DNA of 64,000 nucleotides from Corynebacterium provencense (GTDB taxonomy: Bacteria; Actinomycetota; Actinomycetes; Mycobacteriales; Mycobacteriaceae), in the NCBI GenBank assembly GCA_900049755.1, contig LT160592.1, positions 768,283 to 832,282 on the forward strand, read 5' to 3'. The translations under genes and the position numbers were made by a program. Positions 44,812-53,580 of the stretch are shown piece after piece. Each line of letters begins with the position of its first letter. Position 1 is the stretch's first letter. Under the pieces are notes generated by a model. That model was not told where the DNA came from. It saw nothing but the letters and a program-made list of their open reading frames with translations, and made no database searches.

Positions 44812-47418
44812 ATGACCACAGCTGAGACGACTTCCCCGGTGAACCCGCACACAAACCCCCGGACCGTCATCGTCGGATTCGGGATGGTGGGTCACCGCAC
44901 CGCCACCGAACTGCTCGACCGGGATCCCACGGCGCACGTCACCGTGATCTCCGGGGAACGGTGCCACGCCTACGACCGGGTGGCGCTGTCCAGCTACGTC
45001 GGCAGCTGGGACCGGGAGCTCCTCGAGCTTCCGCCGCTGCCTGACCTGCCGGGACAGGTCGAGGTCCTGCACACCCGCGCCACCGGAATCGACCGCACCT
45101 CGCAGACCGTGACCTGTGAAGACTCCCGCACCGTGGAGTACGACAACCTGGTGCTCGCCACCGGTTCCTACGCCTGGGTCCCCCCGGTGCCCGGTCATGA
45201 ACTCCCCGGGTGCACCGTCTACCGGACCATCGACGACATCGACGACATCCGCCGCATGGTGGAGGACGCCCGGGCCCGGGGACTCTCCCCCCGCGGCGCA
45301 GTGATCGGCGGCGGACTGCTCGGACTCGAGGCAGCCAACGCCCTGCGGCTGCTCGGGGCAGAAGCCCACATCATCGAACGTTCGCCCCGGCTCATGCCGT
45401 TGCAGGTCGACCCGGACGGCGGCGTCCTGCTGGCGGAGAAGGTCCGGGACCTGGGCGTCCGGGTCCACGTCAACACCGCCACCGACCTCATCTCCGATGA
45501 GGGGGGACGCCTCGCCCTGACCCTGTCACCCTCCGCCTCCGCGCAGGATTTCCCCGACGCCGCCCCACCGGTCACCCCGCTCACTGTCGACGTGGTGGTC
45601 TTCTCCACCGGAGTCCGCCCCATCGACACCCTCGCCGACGCCGCCGTACCTGAACCCCTGCCCCGGGGACCCCGAGGCGGTTTCCTCGTCGACAGGATGT
45701 GCCGCACACCCGACCCTCACATCAGTGCCGTGGGAGAGTGCGCCGCCGTCGACGGCATGTGTTACGGACTTGTCGCCCCCGGCTACTCGACCGCGGAAAT
45801 CGTCGCAGACCGGCTCACCGGCAGACAACCCGAACCGTTCCGCGACCCCGACATGTCCACCAAACTCAAACTCCTCGGCGTCGACGTCGCGAGCTTCGGC
45901 GACGCCCACGCCACCACCGAAGGTGCCCGCCCCCTCACCGTCAATGACCCTGTGGGCGGCATCTACGGCAAGCTTGTCATGGACAGCACAGGGTCGGTGC
46001 TGCTCGGTGGCGTCCTGGTCGGTGACTGCTCCTCCTACGCCATGCTGCGTCCCATGGTCGGCTCCCCCCTGTCCGACCCGCTGACCTTCATCACCCCGGC
46101 CGGCGACGGGGCCCCCGCCGGGGTGGGGGTGGCGGCTCTCCCGGACGACGCACAGATCTGCTCCTGCAACAACGTCACCAAGCGCGACATCCGCAGTGCG
46201 GTCGGCGACGGTGCCTGCTCCGTCGCCGACCTGAAGACCTGCACCCGGGCCGGCACCAGCTGCGGATCCTGCGTAGGACTGCTGTCACAGCTGCTGGACG
46301 CCGAAGGCGTGGAACAGTCCAAGGCCCTGTGCGAACACTTCCCCCAGTCGCGGGCCGAACTGTTCGAATGCGCGGCCGCCACCCGGATCAGGGACTTCCC
46401 CCGCTTCATCCGGCGTTTCGGTACAGGCCACGGTTGTGAGATCTGCAAGCCGACAATGGCCTCCATCTTCGCCATCCTCGACTCCTCACACCATGTCCTC
46501 GACGACGGCCACGCGGCTCTGCAGGACACCAACGACCGCTTCCTCGCCAACATCCAGCGCAACGGTTCCTACTCGGTCGTGCCCCGGATGCCGGGAGGGC
46601 AGGTCACCCCGGAGCAGCTCATCGTCATCGGTGAGATCGCCCGCGACTTCGACCTGTACCTCAAGGTCACCGGGGCCCAGCGCCTCGACCTGTTCGGCGC
46701 CCGGGTCGAACAGCTGCCCGCGATCTGGCGACGGCTGGTGGACGCCGGCATGGAGTCCGGACAGGCGTACGGCAAATCCCTGCGCGCTGTGAAGAGCTGC
46801 GTCGGCACGGACTGGTGCCGCTACGGTCAGCAGGACTCGGTGAGGATGGCCGTCGACCTGGAACTGCGGTACCGGGGCCTGCGCAGTCCACACAAACTGA
46901 AGATGGGTGTGTCCGGGTGTGCGCGGGAGTGCGCCGAGGCGAGGGCCAAGGACGTGGGCGTCATCGCCACCGAGCACGGGTGGAACCTCTACGTCGGCGG
47001 GAACGGTGGAGCCACCCCACGGCACGCCGAACTCCTGGCCGCCGACCTCGACGAAATCACCCTGGTGCGGTACATCGACCGGTTTCTCGGGTTCTACGTC
47101 CGCACCGCCGACAGGCTGCAGCGCACCGCCGCCTGGATCGAGGCGACCGAGGGCGGACTCGACCACATCCGTGACGTGGTCTGCGAGGATTCCCTCGGCA
47201 TCGCAGCAGACCTCGAGGCGTTCATGGCCAGGCATGTGGCGGACTACACCGACGAATGGAGGGCAGTCCTGGACGACCCGGAGAAGTTGCGTCGATTCGT
47301 CTCCTTCGTCAACGCACCGGAGTCCCCTGACCCCACTGTCAGATTCGGTGAGCAGGACGGCCGCAAGGTCCCGCTGCCGCTTCCCGGCCTGCCGCCGCTG
47401 GCCCGGAAGTCCGCCTAG
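44812..47418 (+). CDS. nirB: NAD(P)H-dependent nitrite reductase large subunit NirB
   Basis: 868 aa, reduces nitrite to ammonium. N-terminal FAD/NAD(P) domains (VIVGFGMVGHRTATELL; AVIGGGLLGLEAANAL), a BFD-type 2Fe-2S domain with Cys in ICSCNN and RAGTSCGSC (about residues 448-485), then the siroheme-4Fe4S reductase repeats with ligands in CVGTDWC (about 662-668) and CAREC (about 702-706). The stop codon lies inside the first copy of a 9-bp repeat that flanks an odd palindrome. Siroheme is supplied by the genes at 48174-50215. Confidence 0.95.
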   Translation: MTTAETTSPVNPHTNPRTVIVGFGMVGHRTATELLDRDPTAHVTVISGERCHAYDRVALSSYVGSWDRELLELPPLPDLPGQVEVLHTRATGIDRTSQTVTCEDSRTVEYDNLVLATGSYAWVPPVPGHELPGCTVYRTIDDIDDIRRMVEDARARGLSPRGAVIGGGLLGLEAANALRLLGAEAHIIERSPRLMPLQVDPDGGVLLAEKVRDLGVRVHVNTATDLISDEGGRLALTLSPSASAQDFPDAAPPVTPLTVDVVVFSTGVRPIDTLADAAVPEPLPRGPRGGFLVDRMCRTPDPHISAVGECAAVDGMCYGLVAPGYSTAEIVADRLTGRQPEPFRDPDMSTKLKLLGVDVASFGDAHATTEGARPLTVNDPVGGIYGKLVMDSTGSVLLGGVLVGDCSSYAMLRPMVGSPLSDPLTFITPAGDGAPAGVGVAALPDDAQICSCNNVTKRDIRSAVGDGACSVADLKTCTRAGTSCGSCVGLLSQLLDAEGVEQSKALCEHFPQSRAELFECAAATRIRDFPRFIRRFGTGHGCEICKPTMASIFAILDSSHHVLDDGHAALQDTNDRFLANIQRNGSYSVVPRMPGGQVTPEQLIVIGEIARDFDLYLKVTGAQRLDLFGARVEQLPAIWRRLVDAGMESGQAYGKSLRAVKSCVGTDWCRYGQQDSVRMAVDLELRYRGLRSPHKLKMGVSGCARECAEARAKDVGVIATEHGWNLYVGGNGGATPRHAELLAADLDEITLVRYIDRFLGFYVRTADRLQRTAAWIEATEGGLDHIRDVVCEDSLGIAADLEAFMARHVADYTDEWRAVLDDPEKLRRFVSFVNAPESPDPTVRFGEQDGRKVPLPLPGLPPLARKSA

Positions 47419-47465
47419 GCGCTGTCTCTTATACCCCTCTCGATGAGTCTAAGAGACCTAGGCGC
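47414..47465. repeat. Tn5 mosaic-end-like palindrome with 9-bp flanking direct repeats
   Basis: CCTAGGCGC occurs at 47414-47422 and again at 47457-47465. Between them lie inverted arms TCTCTTA (47425-47431) and TAAGAGA (47450-47456). The 19 bases 47422-47440 match the Tn5 mosaic end at 17 positions; the next 19 match its inverted form at 14. Either a transposase footprint or a library-adapter remnant left in the assembly. Confidence 0.75.
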
Positions 47466-47565
47466 CCCGACGACGCGCCTGCCCGTGACCCCGGATCCAC
47501 CCCTCCCCGCCCCGCACCAGCCCGGCACGCGACCACAGACCACGACCACAGAGAAGAGCCTCCCC

Positions 47566-47988
47566 ATGACCACTGCACCTGCCACCGACCGTAGCGTCAC
47601 CGTGTGCCTCCTCGACGACCTGGAGGACAATCTCGGTGCGGCGGTCCTGCTCGACGACGGGACACAGGTCGCACTGTTCCGGATACCTGCCCCGGGACGC
47701 CGACGTGCCGGCAGAACCACCGGTGACGACAGTTCCCCCGGCAGCAGCGACCTCCCCACCGTCTACGCGGTGTCCAACATCGACCCGTACACGGGTGCGG
47801 CGGTGATCAGCCGGGGTATCGTCGGCGAGCACCACGGGGAGTGCACCGTGGCGTCCCCCCTGCTCAAGCAACGCTTCGTGCTCAGCGACGGACGTTCCCT
47901 CGAGGATCCCGACCATCACCTGGAGACATTCACGGTGACTGTCACCGACGGCACCGACAGCCCTCGACGGGTGGTCCTGGTCCGCTGA
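47566..47988 (+). CDS. nirD: Nitrite reductase small subunit NirD
   Basis: 140 aa Rieske-like fold. TVCLLDDLEDNLGAAVLLDDGTQVALFRI starts the fold and YAVSNIDPYTGAAVISRGIVGEH is the NirD-type core; the Cys-His ligand pairs of true Rieske proteins are absent, as is normal for NirD. A Ser/Gly/Asp-rich loop (residues 46-62) is inserted in the middle. ATG at 47566. It would be only about 100 bp from nirB without the inserted palindrome. Confidence 0.88.
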   Translation: MTTAPATDRSVTVCLLDDLEDNLGAAVLLDDGTQVALFRIPAPGRRRAGRTTGDDSSPGSSDLPTVYAVSNIDPYTGAAVISRGIVGEHHGECTVASPLLKQRFVLSDGRSLEDPDHHLETFTVTVTDGTDSPRRVVLVR

Positions 47989-48173
47989 CACTGGCGAGCC
48001 CCCGACGGAAATCTCACACCGCCGTCGCCACGGTTGTGCGGAGTCTGTCGCCGTTCCGTAGCGCAGGTGACCGGGCAGTGTAATCCGGGGTCCCTACCGT
48101 CGTAGTCGACGACCCACAGCGACTACCCCTCACTGCAGACCGCACTGCGGTTCAACGACCCCGGAGGAACACC

Positions 48174-49031
48174 GTGACTTTCCTGATGACCGGACTCGAC
48201 GTCCGGGACAGACTTGTCGTCCTGGTCGGCGGTGGTGACGTCACCGCCCGACGTGCCGAACGTCTCCTCGGCGAGGGGGCGGTCCTGCGCATCATCGCCC
48301 CGGAGATCACCGCCCGCACGGCAGCACTCGTCCGGGCCGGGTCCCCCGGGTCCCCTGGGTCCCCCGGAGACCACGGGGCATGCCGCACACTCCGGGGACG
48401 CCCTCCCCTTTCACCCGGACGATCCGGGTGCACCGTCACCTGGATTCCCCGCGGCTTCCGGGAGTCCGACCTCGCCGGGGCGTGGCTGGTCCACACCGCA
48501 ACCGGTGATCCGCAGGTCGACGAGGAGGTGGACCGGGCCTGCCGCGAGCGCCGGATATGGTGCGTGGACGCCGCGAGCGCCCCACGTGGATCTGCCCGTA
48601 TCGCTGCGACGGTCAGCCGGGACGGGGTGAGCATCGGAACCCTGTCCTCCGGGGAACCCGATCCCCGACGTACAGCCGGCGTCAGTCACCGCATCCGGGA
48701 CCTGCTGGACAAGGGTCTGCTGCCGACGGCACCGGTGCGTCGGTCGGGCTCCGCCGGGGACCGCTCCGGCAGCACCGAGGTGACACAGGTCGGTCAGGCC
48801 GCTAGCGTCCAGGCTGTGAACCCTCACCTCCGTCACCCCGCCGCAGTACCTCCGGCAGTGCCCGGGCCCGGAGGCCCCGCACAACCCCGGGAATCCGCCG
48901 AACCCGGGGTGCCCGGGGTGCCCGGGGTGCCCGGGGTGCCCACAGCTCCTGCGCTGCACGCACGCCCGGGTCGGATGCCTGAGGTCCCGGACCTGCTCCG
49001 CGTGCCGGATACCCGGGGGGTGGCGGTGTGA
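48174..49031 (+). CDS. Precorrin-2 dehydrogenase / sirohydrochlorin ferrochelatase-like (CysG N-terminal type)
   Basis: 285 aa. NAD-binding DRLVVLVGGGDVTARRAERLLGEGA, then a helical domain (WCVDAASAPRGSARIAATVSRDGVSIGTLSSGEPDP) as in siroheme synthase. Makes siroheme for NirB from precorrin-2. The uroporphyrinogen methyltransferase domain of CysG is missing, so that step must be encoded elsewhere. Two low-complexity parts: GSPGSPGSPG in the middle and GVPGVPGVPGVP near the end (9-bp repeat 48906-48941). GTG start with GGAGGA upstream; its stop overlaps the nnaR start (GTGA). Confidence 0.85.
   Translation: MTFLMTGLDVRDRLVVLVGGGDVTARRAERLLGEGAVLRIIAPEITARTAALVRAGSPGSPGSPGDHGACRTLRGRPPLSPGRSGCTVTWIPRGFRESDLAGAWLVHTATGDPQVDEEVDRACRERRIWCVDAASAPRGSARIAATVSRDGVSIGTLSSGEPDPRRTAGVSHRIRDLLDKGLLPTAPVRRSGSAGDRSGSTEVTQVGQAASVQAVNPHLRHPAAVPPAVPGPGGPAQPRESAEPGVPGVPGVPGVPTAPALHARPGRMPEVPDLLRVPDTRGVAV
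48906..48941 (+). repeat. 9-bp tandem repeat x4 in the siroheme gene
   Basis: Four exact copies of GGGGTGCCC, encoding a Gly-Val-Pro repeat. Confidence 0.9.
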
Positions 49032-50215
49032 CCGGCGCCCGCCAGCTCTCCCATGCCCTTGACGGTTGCCGGATCCTGTTGCCGGTCGACCGACGTTCCG
49101 GGGAGTTCGCCTCCGCCCTTGAACGGCACGGTGCCGAGACCACGGTGGCACCGTCACTGACCATCACCCCCCATTTCGATGACGCCGAGCTTCTCGACGA
49201 GACCCACCGACTTATCGCGGATCCGCCCGACAAGGTCGTTGTGACCACCGGTGTCGGCTTTCGTGGCTGGATGGACGCCGCCGAGCAGGACGGCACACAG
49301 GACCAGCTGATCGAGGCCCTGGGCCGCGCGCAGATTCTGGTCAGAGGTCCGAAGGCCCGCGGGGCTGTACAGCAGGTCGGGCTGGACATCGACTGGGTCG
49401 CCGAATCCGAGACCTCCGCGGAGATCATCGAGTTCCTGCTGGCCGAGGGCGTCCGGGGGATGCGGGTGGTCATCCAGCACCACGGGGAGGGCGATCCTGC
49501 GATGGAGAGAACCCTCGAGGACGCCGGGGCCCGGGTGCGCGGTCTGGTCGTCTACCGCTGGGGGCCGCCGCCGGACCCCGAACTGGTCGCGAGGACCACC
49601 GGCATGGTCGCCTCAGGTTCGGTTGACGCGGTCCTGTTCACCTCGGCACCGGGGGCACGGGCCTGGCTCCGGACGGCGGAGAAGATCGGAACTCTTCCCG
49701 CGGTCCGTCAGATGGCCGGTGAGCGAACCATGTTCGGTGCGGTGGGTCCGATCACGGCGTCCCCGCTCCGGGCCCGGGGCATGGAGGTTGTCGTCCCCGA
49801 GAGATTCCGGCTCGGCGCTCTCGTGCGGGAGACGGTGCAGCAGCTCGCCGGACCTGAGACCGCCACCCCCACTGCCTACGGACCGTTGCATGTGCGTACC
49901 GGTGGAGCGCTTCTTGACGGTGCCTTCCACGCCCTGGGAAGGTCCGGTTCCGATGTCCTGAGGATTCTCGCGGCCCGTCCCGGCCGGGTGATGTCACGGT
50001 CGGAGATCGCCGAGGAGCTGTCGTCGGGCATCCACGGTGGACGTCCCGAGGGATGGGGCGACGGTCCGACGACTGAGCGGGCGGTGGAGGTCACGGTCGC
50101 CAGGGTCCGCAGTGCGGTCGGCGAGCCCGACCTGATCCAGACCGTGTACAAGCGTGGCTACCGTCTGGCCATGGACAGGGACGATCTCGCCGCCGTCCGT
50201 CCGCGCGGGGCGTGA
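49028..50215 (+). CDS. nnaR: Uroporphyrinogen-III synthase fused to a winged-helix DNA-binding domain (NnaR-type regulator)
   Basis: 395 aa. Residues about 1-265 are HemD-like (VVTTGVGFRGWMDAAEQ; ILVRGPKARGAVQQVGLDIDWVAESETSAEIIEFL). Residues about 290-385 form an OmpR/PhoB-type winged helix (SDVLRILAARPGRVMSRSEIAEEL ... AVEVTVARVRSAVGEPDLIQTVYKRGYRL). Proteins of this architecture (NnaR) regulate nitrate and nitrite assimilation genes in Streptomyces and mycobacteria. Here it lies next to all its likely targets and overlaps the siroheme gene by 4 bp, so it may both serve and sense the tetrapyrrole route. Confidence 0.9.
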   Translation: MTGARQLSHALDGCRILLPVDRRSGEFASALERHGAETTVAPSLTITPHFDDAELLDETHRLIADPPDKVVVTTGVGFRGWMDAAEQDGTQDQLIEALGRAQILVRGPKARGAVQQVGLDIDWVAESETSAEIIEFLLAEGVRGMRVVIQHHGEGDPAMERTLEDAGARVRGLVVYRWGPPPDPELVARTTGMVASGSVDAVLFTSAPGARAWLRTAEKIGTLPAVRQMAGERTMFGAVGPITASPLRARGMEVVVPERFRLGALVRETVQQLAGPETATPTAYGPLHVRTGGALLDGAFHALGRSGSDVLRILAARPGRVMSRSEIAEELSSGIHGGRPEGWGDGPTTERAVEVTVARVRSAVGEPDLIQTVYKRGYRLAMDRDDLAAVRPRGA

Positions 50216-50250
50216 CCTGCTACTCCCCCGCACGCCCTCGGCTACAGAGA

Positions 50251-50289
50251 ACACCGCCGTCAGCCCCCTGTGAGGGCCGGCGGCGGTGT
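50251..50289. terminator. Bidirectional hairpin between nnaR and the SGNH gene
   Basis: ACACCGCCG pairs with CGGCGGTGT (9 bp) and GCCC with GGGC inside. It lies between two convergent genes. No T-tract. Confidence 0.55.
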
Positions 50290-50377
50290 CATTCAGCGCG
50301 TCGCTCAGCGGACTTCCCCTCCCCGCTCCCCCGGTGACCGGGGAAGCTGACCGGGGAAACCGGTCGGGAAGCCGGTG

Positions 50378-51391
50378 CTAGCGGTTGTAGACCTGCTGGG
50401 CGAAGATCTTGCCCATCGCCTCAGAACCGGTGAAGGTCGGGTGGTTCGGCATGGTGCTCACCTGCGTGTCGACGACGCCGACCGTGTAGCGTTCCGCCGG
50501 GACAGGGTTACACGGACCGTGACCGATGGTGGCCTGGTACATGTCGACGAAGCCCAGTCCGTTGACGTCGGCGGCGTGCTTGATGTTGTCACGCAGGGAC
50601 TCCTGGATGTGCTTCGCACCCGGGACCGTGACCTTGGCGGTGATCTCGGGGAAGTCGGGGACCGTGACGCCGGGCAGGTAGCGCTCGATCACGGCGGGGG
50701 ACACGTTCGCGAAGCAGATGTCGTCGCCGTTGGCGAGTTCCGGGTAGGACAGCAGCGTGACCTTGGCACCGGGCGCGACCGTCTCGACACGCTGCTTGAC
50801 GTAGGCCATCATCGCGTCGAAGACCGGGGTGGTGGGCTGGGAACCGAAGACCAGTCCGGCGGTGTCGATCCACTGGAAGGTGTCCATCCCGCCGTACATG
50901 AGCGCGACGTCCTTGGTGCCGGGGCCGATGTCACCGTAGAAGATGGCGGACTCCAGGTAGGCGACCAGCTGGACCAGCGGCGCCCCGCCCATGCCGTTGC
51001 AGGACCAGTCGCCGAGGGTGACGTTGGCCTGACGTGCCGCGACCTTGGGCCAGTTGTCCATGTCGGTGGAGCAGTTGAAGGTCCAGGGCAGCTGGCCCGG
51101 CTCTTCGCCCCGGGAACCGTTCTTGCCGGCGATCGCGGTGAAGGAGTCACCGAAGGTGACGAGCTGCTTGGGGCCGCTTCCTTGCAGCGGATTGGTGAAG
51201 CTGACCGGAGGAGCGTACCGGCTGATCTGCTCGAGCAGCTGTTCGGGCGTCGTCGGCACCGGAATGTCGGCGGGGGCGGGGGCAGGGGCCGGAGCGGGGT
51301 CAGCGACAGCAGGGCCGGAACCGAGACCGAGGCTGAGTGCGGCGGCCGCGGCGACAGCTGCGGCGCTCACAGAGCGGAAGAGCTTCTTCAT
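50378..51391 (-). CDS. Secreted SGNH/GDSL-type hydrolase
   Basis: 337 aa. A clear Sec signal peptide (MKKLFRSVSAAAVAAAAALS, probable cleavage after AVA), then a Pro-Ala linker. Nucleophile Ser in VTFGDSFTA (block I), Gly in WSCNGMGG (block II), a GGMD variant at block III (YGGMDTFQW) instead of GxND, and the catalytic His in MPNHPTF with an upstream Asp. Probably a cell-envelope or extracellular esterase. It follows the rplE transcript on the same strand but after a terminator, and has an AT-rich upstream region. Confidence 0.8.
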   Translation of the reverse strand: MKKLFRSVSAAAVAAAAALSLGLGSGPAVADPAPAPAPAPADIPVPTTPEQLLEQISRYAPPVSFTNPLQGSGPKQLVTFGDSFTAIAGKNGSRGEEPGQLPWTFNCSTDMDNWPKVAARQANVTLGDWSCNGMGGAPLVQLVAYLESAIFYGDIGPGTKDVALMYGGMDTFQWIDTAGLVFGSQPTTPVFDAMMAYVKQRVETVAPGAKVTLLSYPELANGDDICFANVSPAVIERYLPGVTVPDFPEITAKVTVPGAKHIQESLRDNIKHAADVNGLGFVDMYQATIGHGPCNPVPAERYTVGVVDTQVSTMPNHPTFTGSEAMGKIFAQQVYNR

Positions 51392-51988
51392 ATCGTTGTT
51401 GACCTTAATCCTGAAGCGTCGTTGTCATGGTGAGACAGTCCGGGCAGGTCGCTGGCTCGGCCCGGGTCTGCGGCCGGCAGCGGCGCAGAAGCCTCATCAT
51501 GTATATCTATCACAGTTGTCGGGCGTTACGTCCAGACCGGAGAAAAATCCCCCCGCCCGCATCTGTGCAGTTGAGAGCGGGTTCAGTACAGTCGCCTCCC
51601 GGAGCGGAACGCCTGCTCATGCGCCGGTGGGACGCCCAGACCAACCCGGGACGCAGCTGTACTTCACCTCATGACATGCCGGCGTTCACCACCACGTCAC
51701 TCCCGTGCACCAGACTCTTCATCACAGCCGGGGACTCCGGACTGTGATGCAGAACTCTCTGGTAACACCAGTCACATTAGCATCATGCTTAACATGTGCA
51801 ACAGGGATTATCTGAGAGCCCCTTACATCCACCCCTCTTCCGGCATATCCGGCGTCTACCCGTTCCGGCCGGGGACACACGGGCCCCGACGGACGCGGAC
51901 ACACGAAAACCCCGCACCGGGAAACCGGTACGGGGTCAGGGTCCAGGCACTCCGGAGCCGATCGAGCCGGCTCCGCGAGATCCCTGTG
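51392..51988. other. Non-coding gap between SGNH gene and rplE
   Basis: 597 bp, AT-richer than the surroundings, with no gene I accept. It holds the rplE terminator (51905-51935), a minus-strand TATACA (51505-51500) that could be the SGNH promoter about 105 bases before its ATG, and a short palindrome CTGGT-AAC-ACCAG near 51758-51770. It marks the right boundary of the 33-kb island. Confidence 0.65.
51905..51935 (-). terminator. Rho-independent terminator after rplE
   Basis: Minus strand: 11-base arms pairing at 10 positions, loop TTTC, followed by TTTTCGT. It ends the rplN-rplX-rplE transcript before the island. Confidence 0.85.
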
Positions 51989-52558
51989 CTAGTCGTGGTG
52001 CTCCGCGGTCTTGAACGGGAAGCCGAGCTTCCTCAGCAGGGCACGGCCCTCATCATCGTTCGTGGCGGTGGTCACCACAGTGATGTTCATGCCACGCGGT
52101 CGGTCGATGGAGTCCACGTCGACCTCGTAGAACATGGACTGCTCGGAGAGACCGAAGGTGTAGTTGCCGTGTCCGTCGAACTGGCGGTCGGACAGACCAC
52201 GGAAGTCCCGGATTCGGGGCAGAGCCACCGTCAGCAGACGGTCCAGGAATTCCCACATACGGTCGCCACGCAGCGTGACGCGGGCACCGATGGGCATTCC
52301 CTCACGCAGCTTGAAGTTCGAGATGGCCTTCTTGGCCACCCTGATCTGCGGCTTCTGACCGGTGATGAGGGTCAGGTCACGGATCGCACCGTTGATCAGC
52401 TTGGAGTCACGGGCAGCTTCGCCGACACCCATGTTGACGACGACCTTGGTGACACCGGGGATCTGCATGACGTTGTCGAAGTGGAACTCGGTGCTGAGTT
52501 CGTCGCGGATCTCGGACTTGTAGCGGGCCTTGAGGCGCGGAGTGTAGTTCTCGCTCAT
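51989..52558 (-). CDS. rplE: 50S ribosomal protein L5
   Basis: 189 aa. [48 protein letters not shown] and [21 protein letters not shown] identify L5, which binds 5S rRNA. The ATG shares one base with the rplX stop (TGATG). rpsH, its usual downstream neighbour, lies 33 kb away; rpsN is absent. Confidence 0.98.
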   Translation of the reverse strand: MSENYTPRLKARYKSEIRDELSTEFHFDNVMQIPGVTKVVVNMGVGEAARDSKLINGAIRDLTLITGQKPQIRVAKKAISNFKLREGMPIGARVTLRGDRMWEFLDRLLTVALPRIRDFRGLSDRQFDGHGNYTFGLSEQSMFYEVDVDSIDRPRGMNITVVTTATNDDEGRALLRKLGFPFKTAEHHD

Positions 52559-52872
52559 CAGATATCCTTCCCGTTCCGTCGCGAGATGCGGATCTTCTTG
52601 CCGTTCTCGTCGAAACGGTAGCCGACACGGGTCGGGTTCCCGTCGGAGTCGAGGACCATCACGTTGGACACGTGAATGGGAGCCTCCTGGGTCACGATGC
52701 CGCCGGACTCGGCACCGCGCTCCGGAGCAGAGTTCACGACATGCTTCTTGATGCGGTTCACACCTTCGACAAGCACCTTGTCACGGGCCGGGTAGGCCTC
52801 GATGACGCGGCCCTTGGCACCCTTGTCGGGGCCGGAGATGACGAGGACGTTGTCGCCCTTACGGATCTTCAT
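52558..52872 (-). CDS. rplX: 50S ribosomal protein L24
   Basis: 104 aa assembly-initiating protein. [21 protein letters not shown] carries the KOW motif. 3 bp after rplN and overlapping rplE by one base. Confidence 0.98.
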   Translation of the reverse strand: MKIRKGDNVLVISGPDKGAKGRVIEAYPARDKVLVEGVNRIKKHVVNSAPERGAESGGIVTQEAPIHVSNVMVLDSDGNPTRVGYRFDENGKKIRISRRNGKDI

Positions 52873-52875
52873 GGG

Positions 52876-53250
52876 TCAGAGCACCTCCGGAGCGAGAGAG
52901 ACGATGCGCATGAAACGCTTGTCGCGCAGCTCGCGGGCCACAGGGCCGAAGATGCGGGTACCGCGCGGGTCGGTGTTGTCGGCGCCCTTGATCAGGACAG
53001 CGGCGTTCTCGTCAAAGCGGATGTAGGAGCCGTCCGGACGACGGGTCTCCTTCTTCGCGCGGACGATGACGGCCTTGACGATGTCGCCGGCCTTCACTGC
53101 GCCGCCGGGGGCAGCTTCCTTGACGGTTCCGACGACAATGTCACCGATACCGCCGGAACGTCGGGTGGATCCGCCGAGCACGCGGATGACCAGGATTTCC
53201 CGGGCACCGGTGTTGTCGGCGACCCGCAGACGTGATTCCTGCTGGATCAC
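52876..53250 (-). CDS. rplN: 50S ribosomal protein L14
   Basis: 124 aa. GTG start at 53250 ([20 protein letters not shown]) with AAGGAG upstream; the family signature begins at the start codon. [28 protein letters not shown] is diagnostic. First gene of rplN-rplX-rplE; no rpsQ is visible upstream, so the S10 part must lie beyond the window. Confidence 0.98.
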   Translation of the reverse strand: MIQQESRLRVADNTGAREILVIRVLGGSTRRSGGIGDIVVGTVKEAAPGGAVKAGDIVKAVIVRAKKETRRPDGSYIRFDENAAVLIKGADNTDPRGTRIFGPVARELRDKRFMRIVSLAPEVL

Positions 53251-53530
53251 TTCGAGTCTCCTTGTAGACCTAGTGGTTCTGTGCGCGTGTGGATTTCCGT
53301 CCCGCACGCACCGGTCCGTGCCTTCGACGTGGCTCCTCCACAGCGGAGTCCCGGAGGTCTCCGTTCCGTTACGGCACCCCCCGACGGAGGGACCACCGTC
53401 CACGGCACGGACACAACGGGCCGGAGCTGCGGGACCACAGGCAACCGCCCAAGTATGCCACCACCCCACCGTCGGCACCAAAACGTTGCACCGGCCCCCG
53501 CACCAGAGTTCCTGCAGGGCCGTAGACTGC

Positions 53531-53558
53531 AGCGGTGATTGCACCCGTAATCACCGCT
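53531..53558. promoter_or_regulatory. Perfect 10-bp inverted repeat upstream of the iron importer
   Basis: AGCGGTGATT and AATCACCGCT separated by 8 bases, 3 bp before the DtxR box. With no T-tract, an operator or mRNA stem is more likely than a terminator. Confidence 0.55.
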
Positions 53559-53561
53559 ACG

Positions 53562-53580
53562 TAAGGTTAACCTGTCCTGC
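53562..53580. promoter_or_regulatory. DtxR iron box
   Basis: TAAGGTTAACCTGTCCTGC matches 13 of 19 consensus positions, including a central palindrome AGGTTAACCT. It lies 25 bases before the ATG of the first permease, so iron-dependent repression is expected. Confidence 0.65.

Noticed and set aside
32498..50215. The whole nitrate-Mo island as a recent mobile island
   Set aside because: No integrase, terminal repeats or tRNA junction; base composition matches the ribosomal genes. Long-term accumulation in a tolerated gap fits better.
51392..51900. Small RNA or small protein in the AT-richer gap
   Set aside because: Several short open frames exist but none has a start signal or sensible composition; no clear promoter-terminator pair for an RNA.
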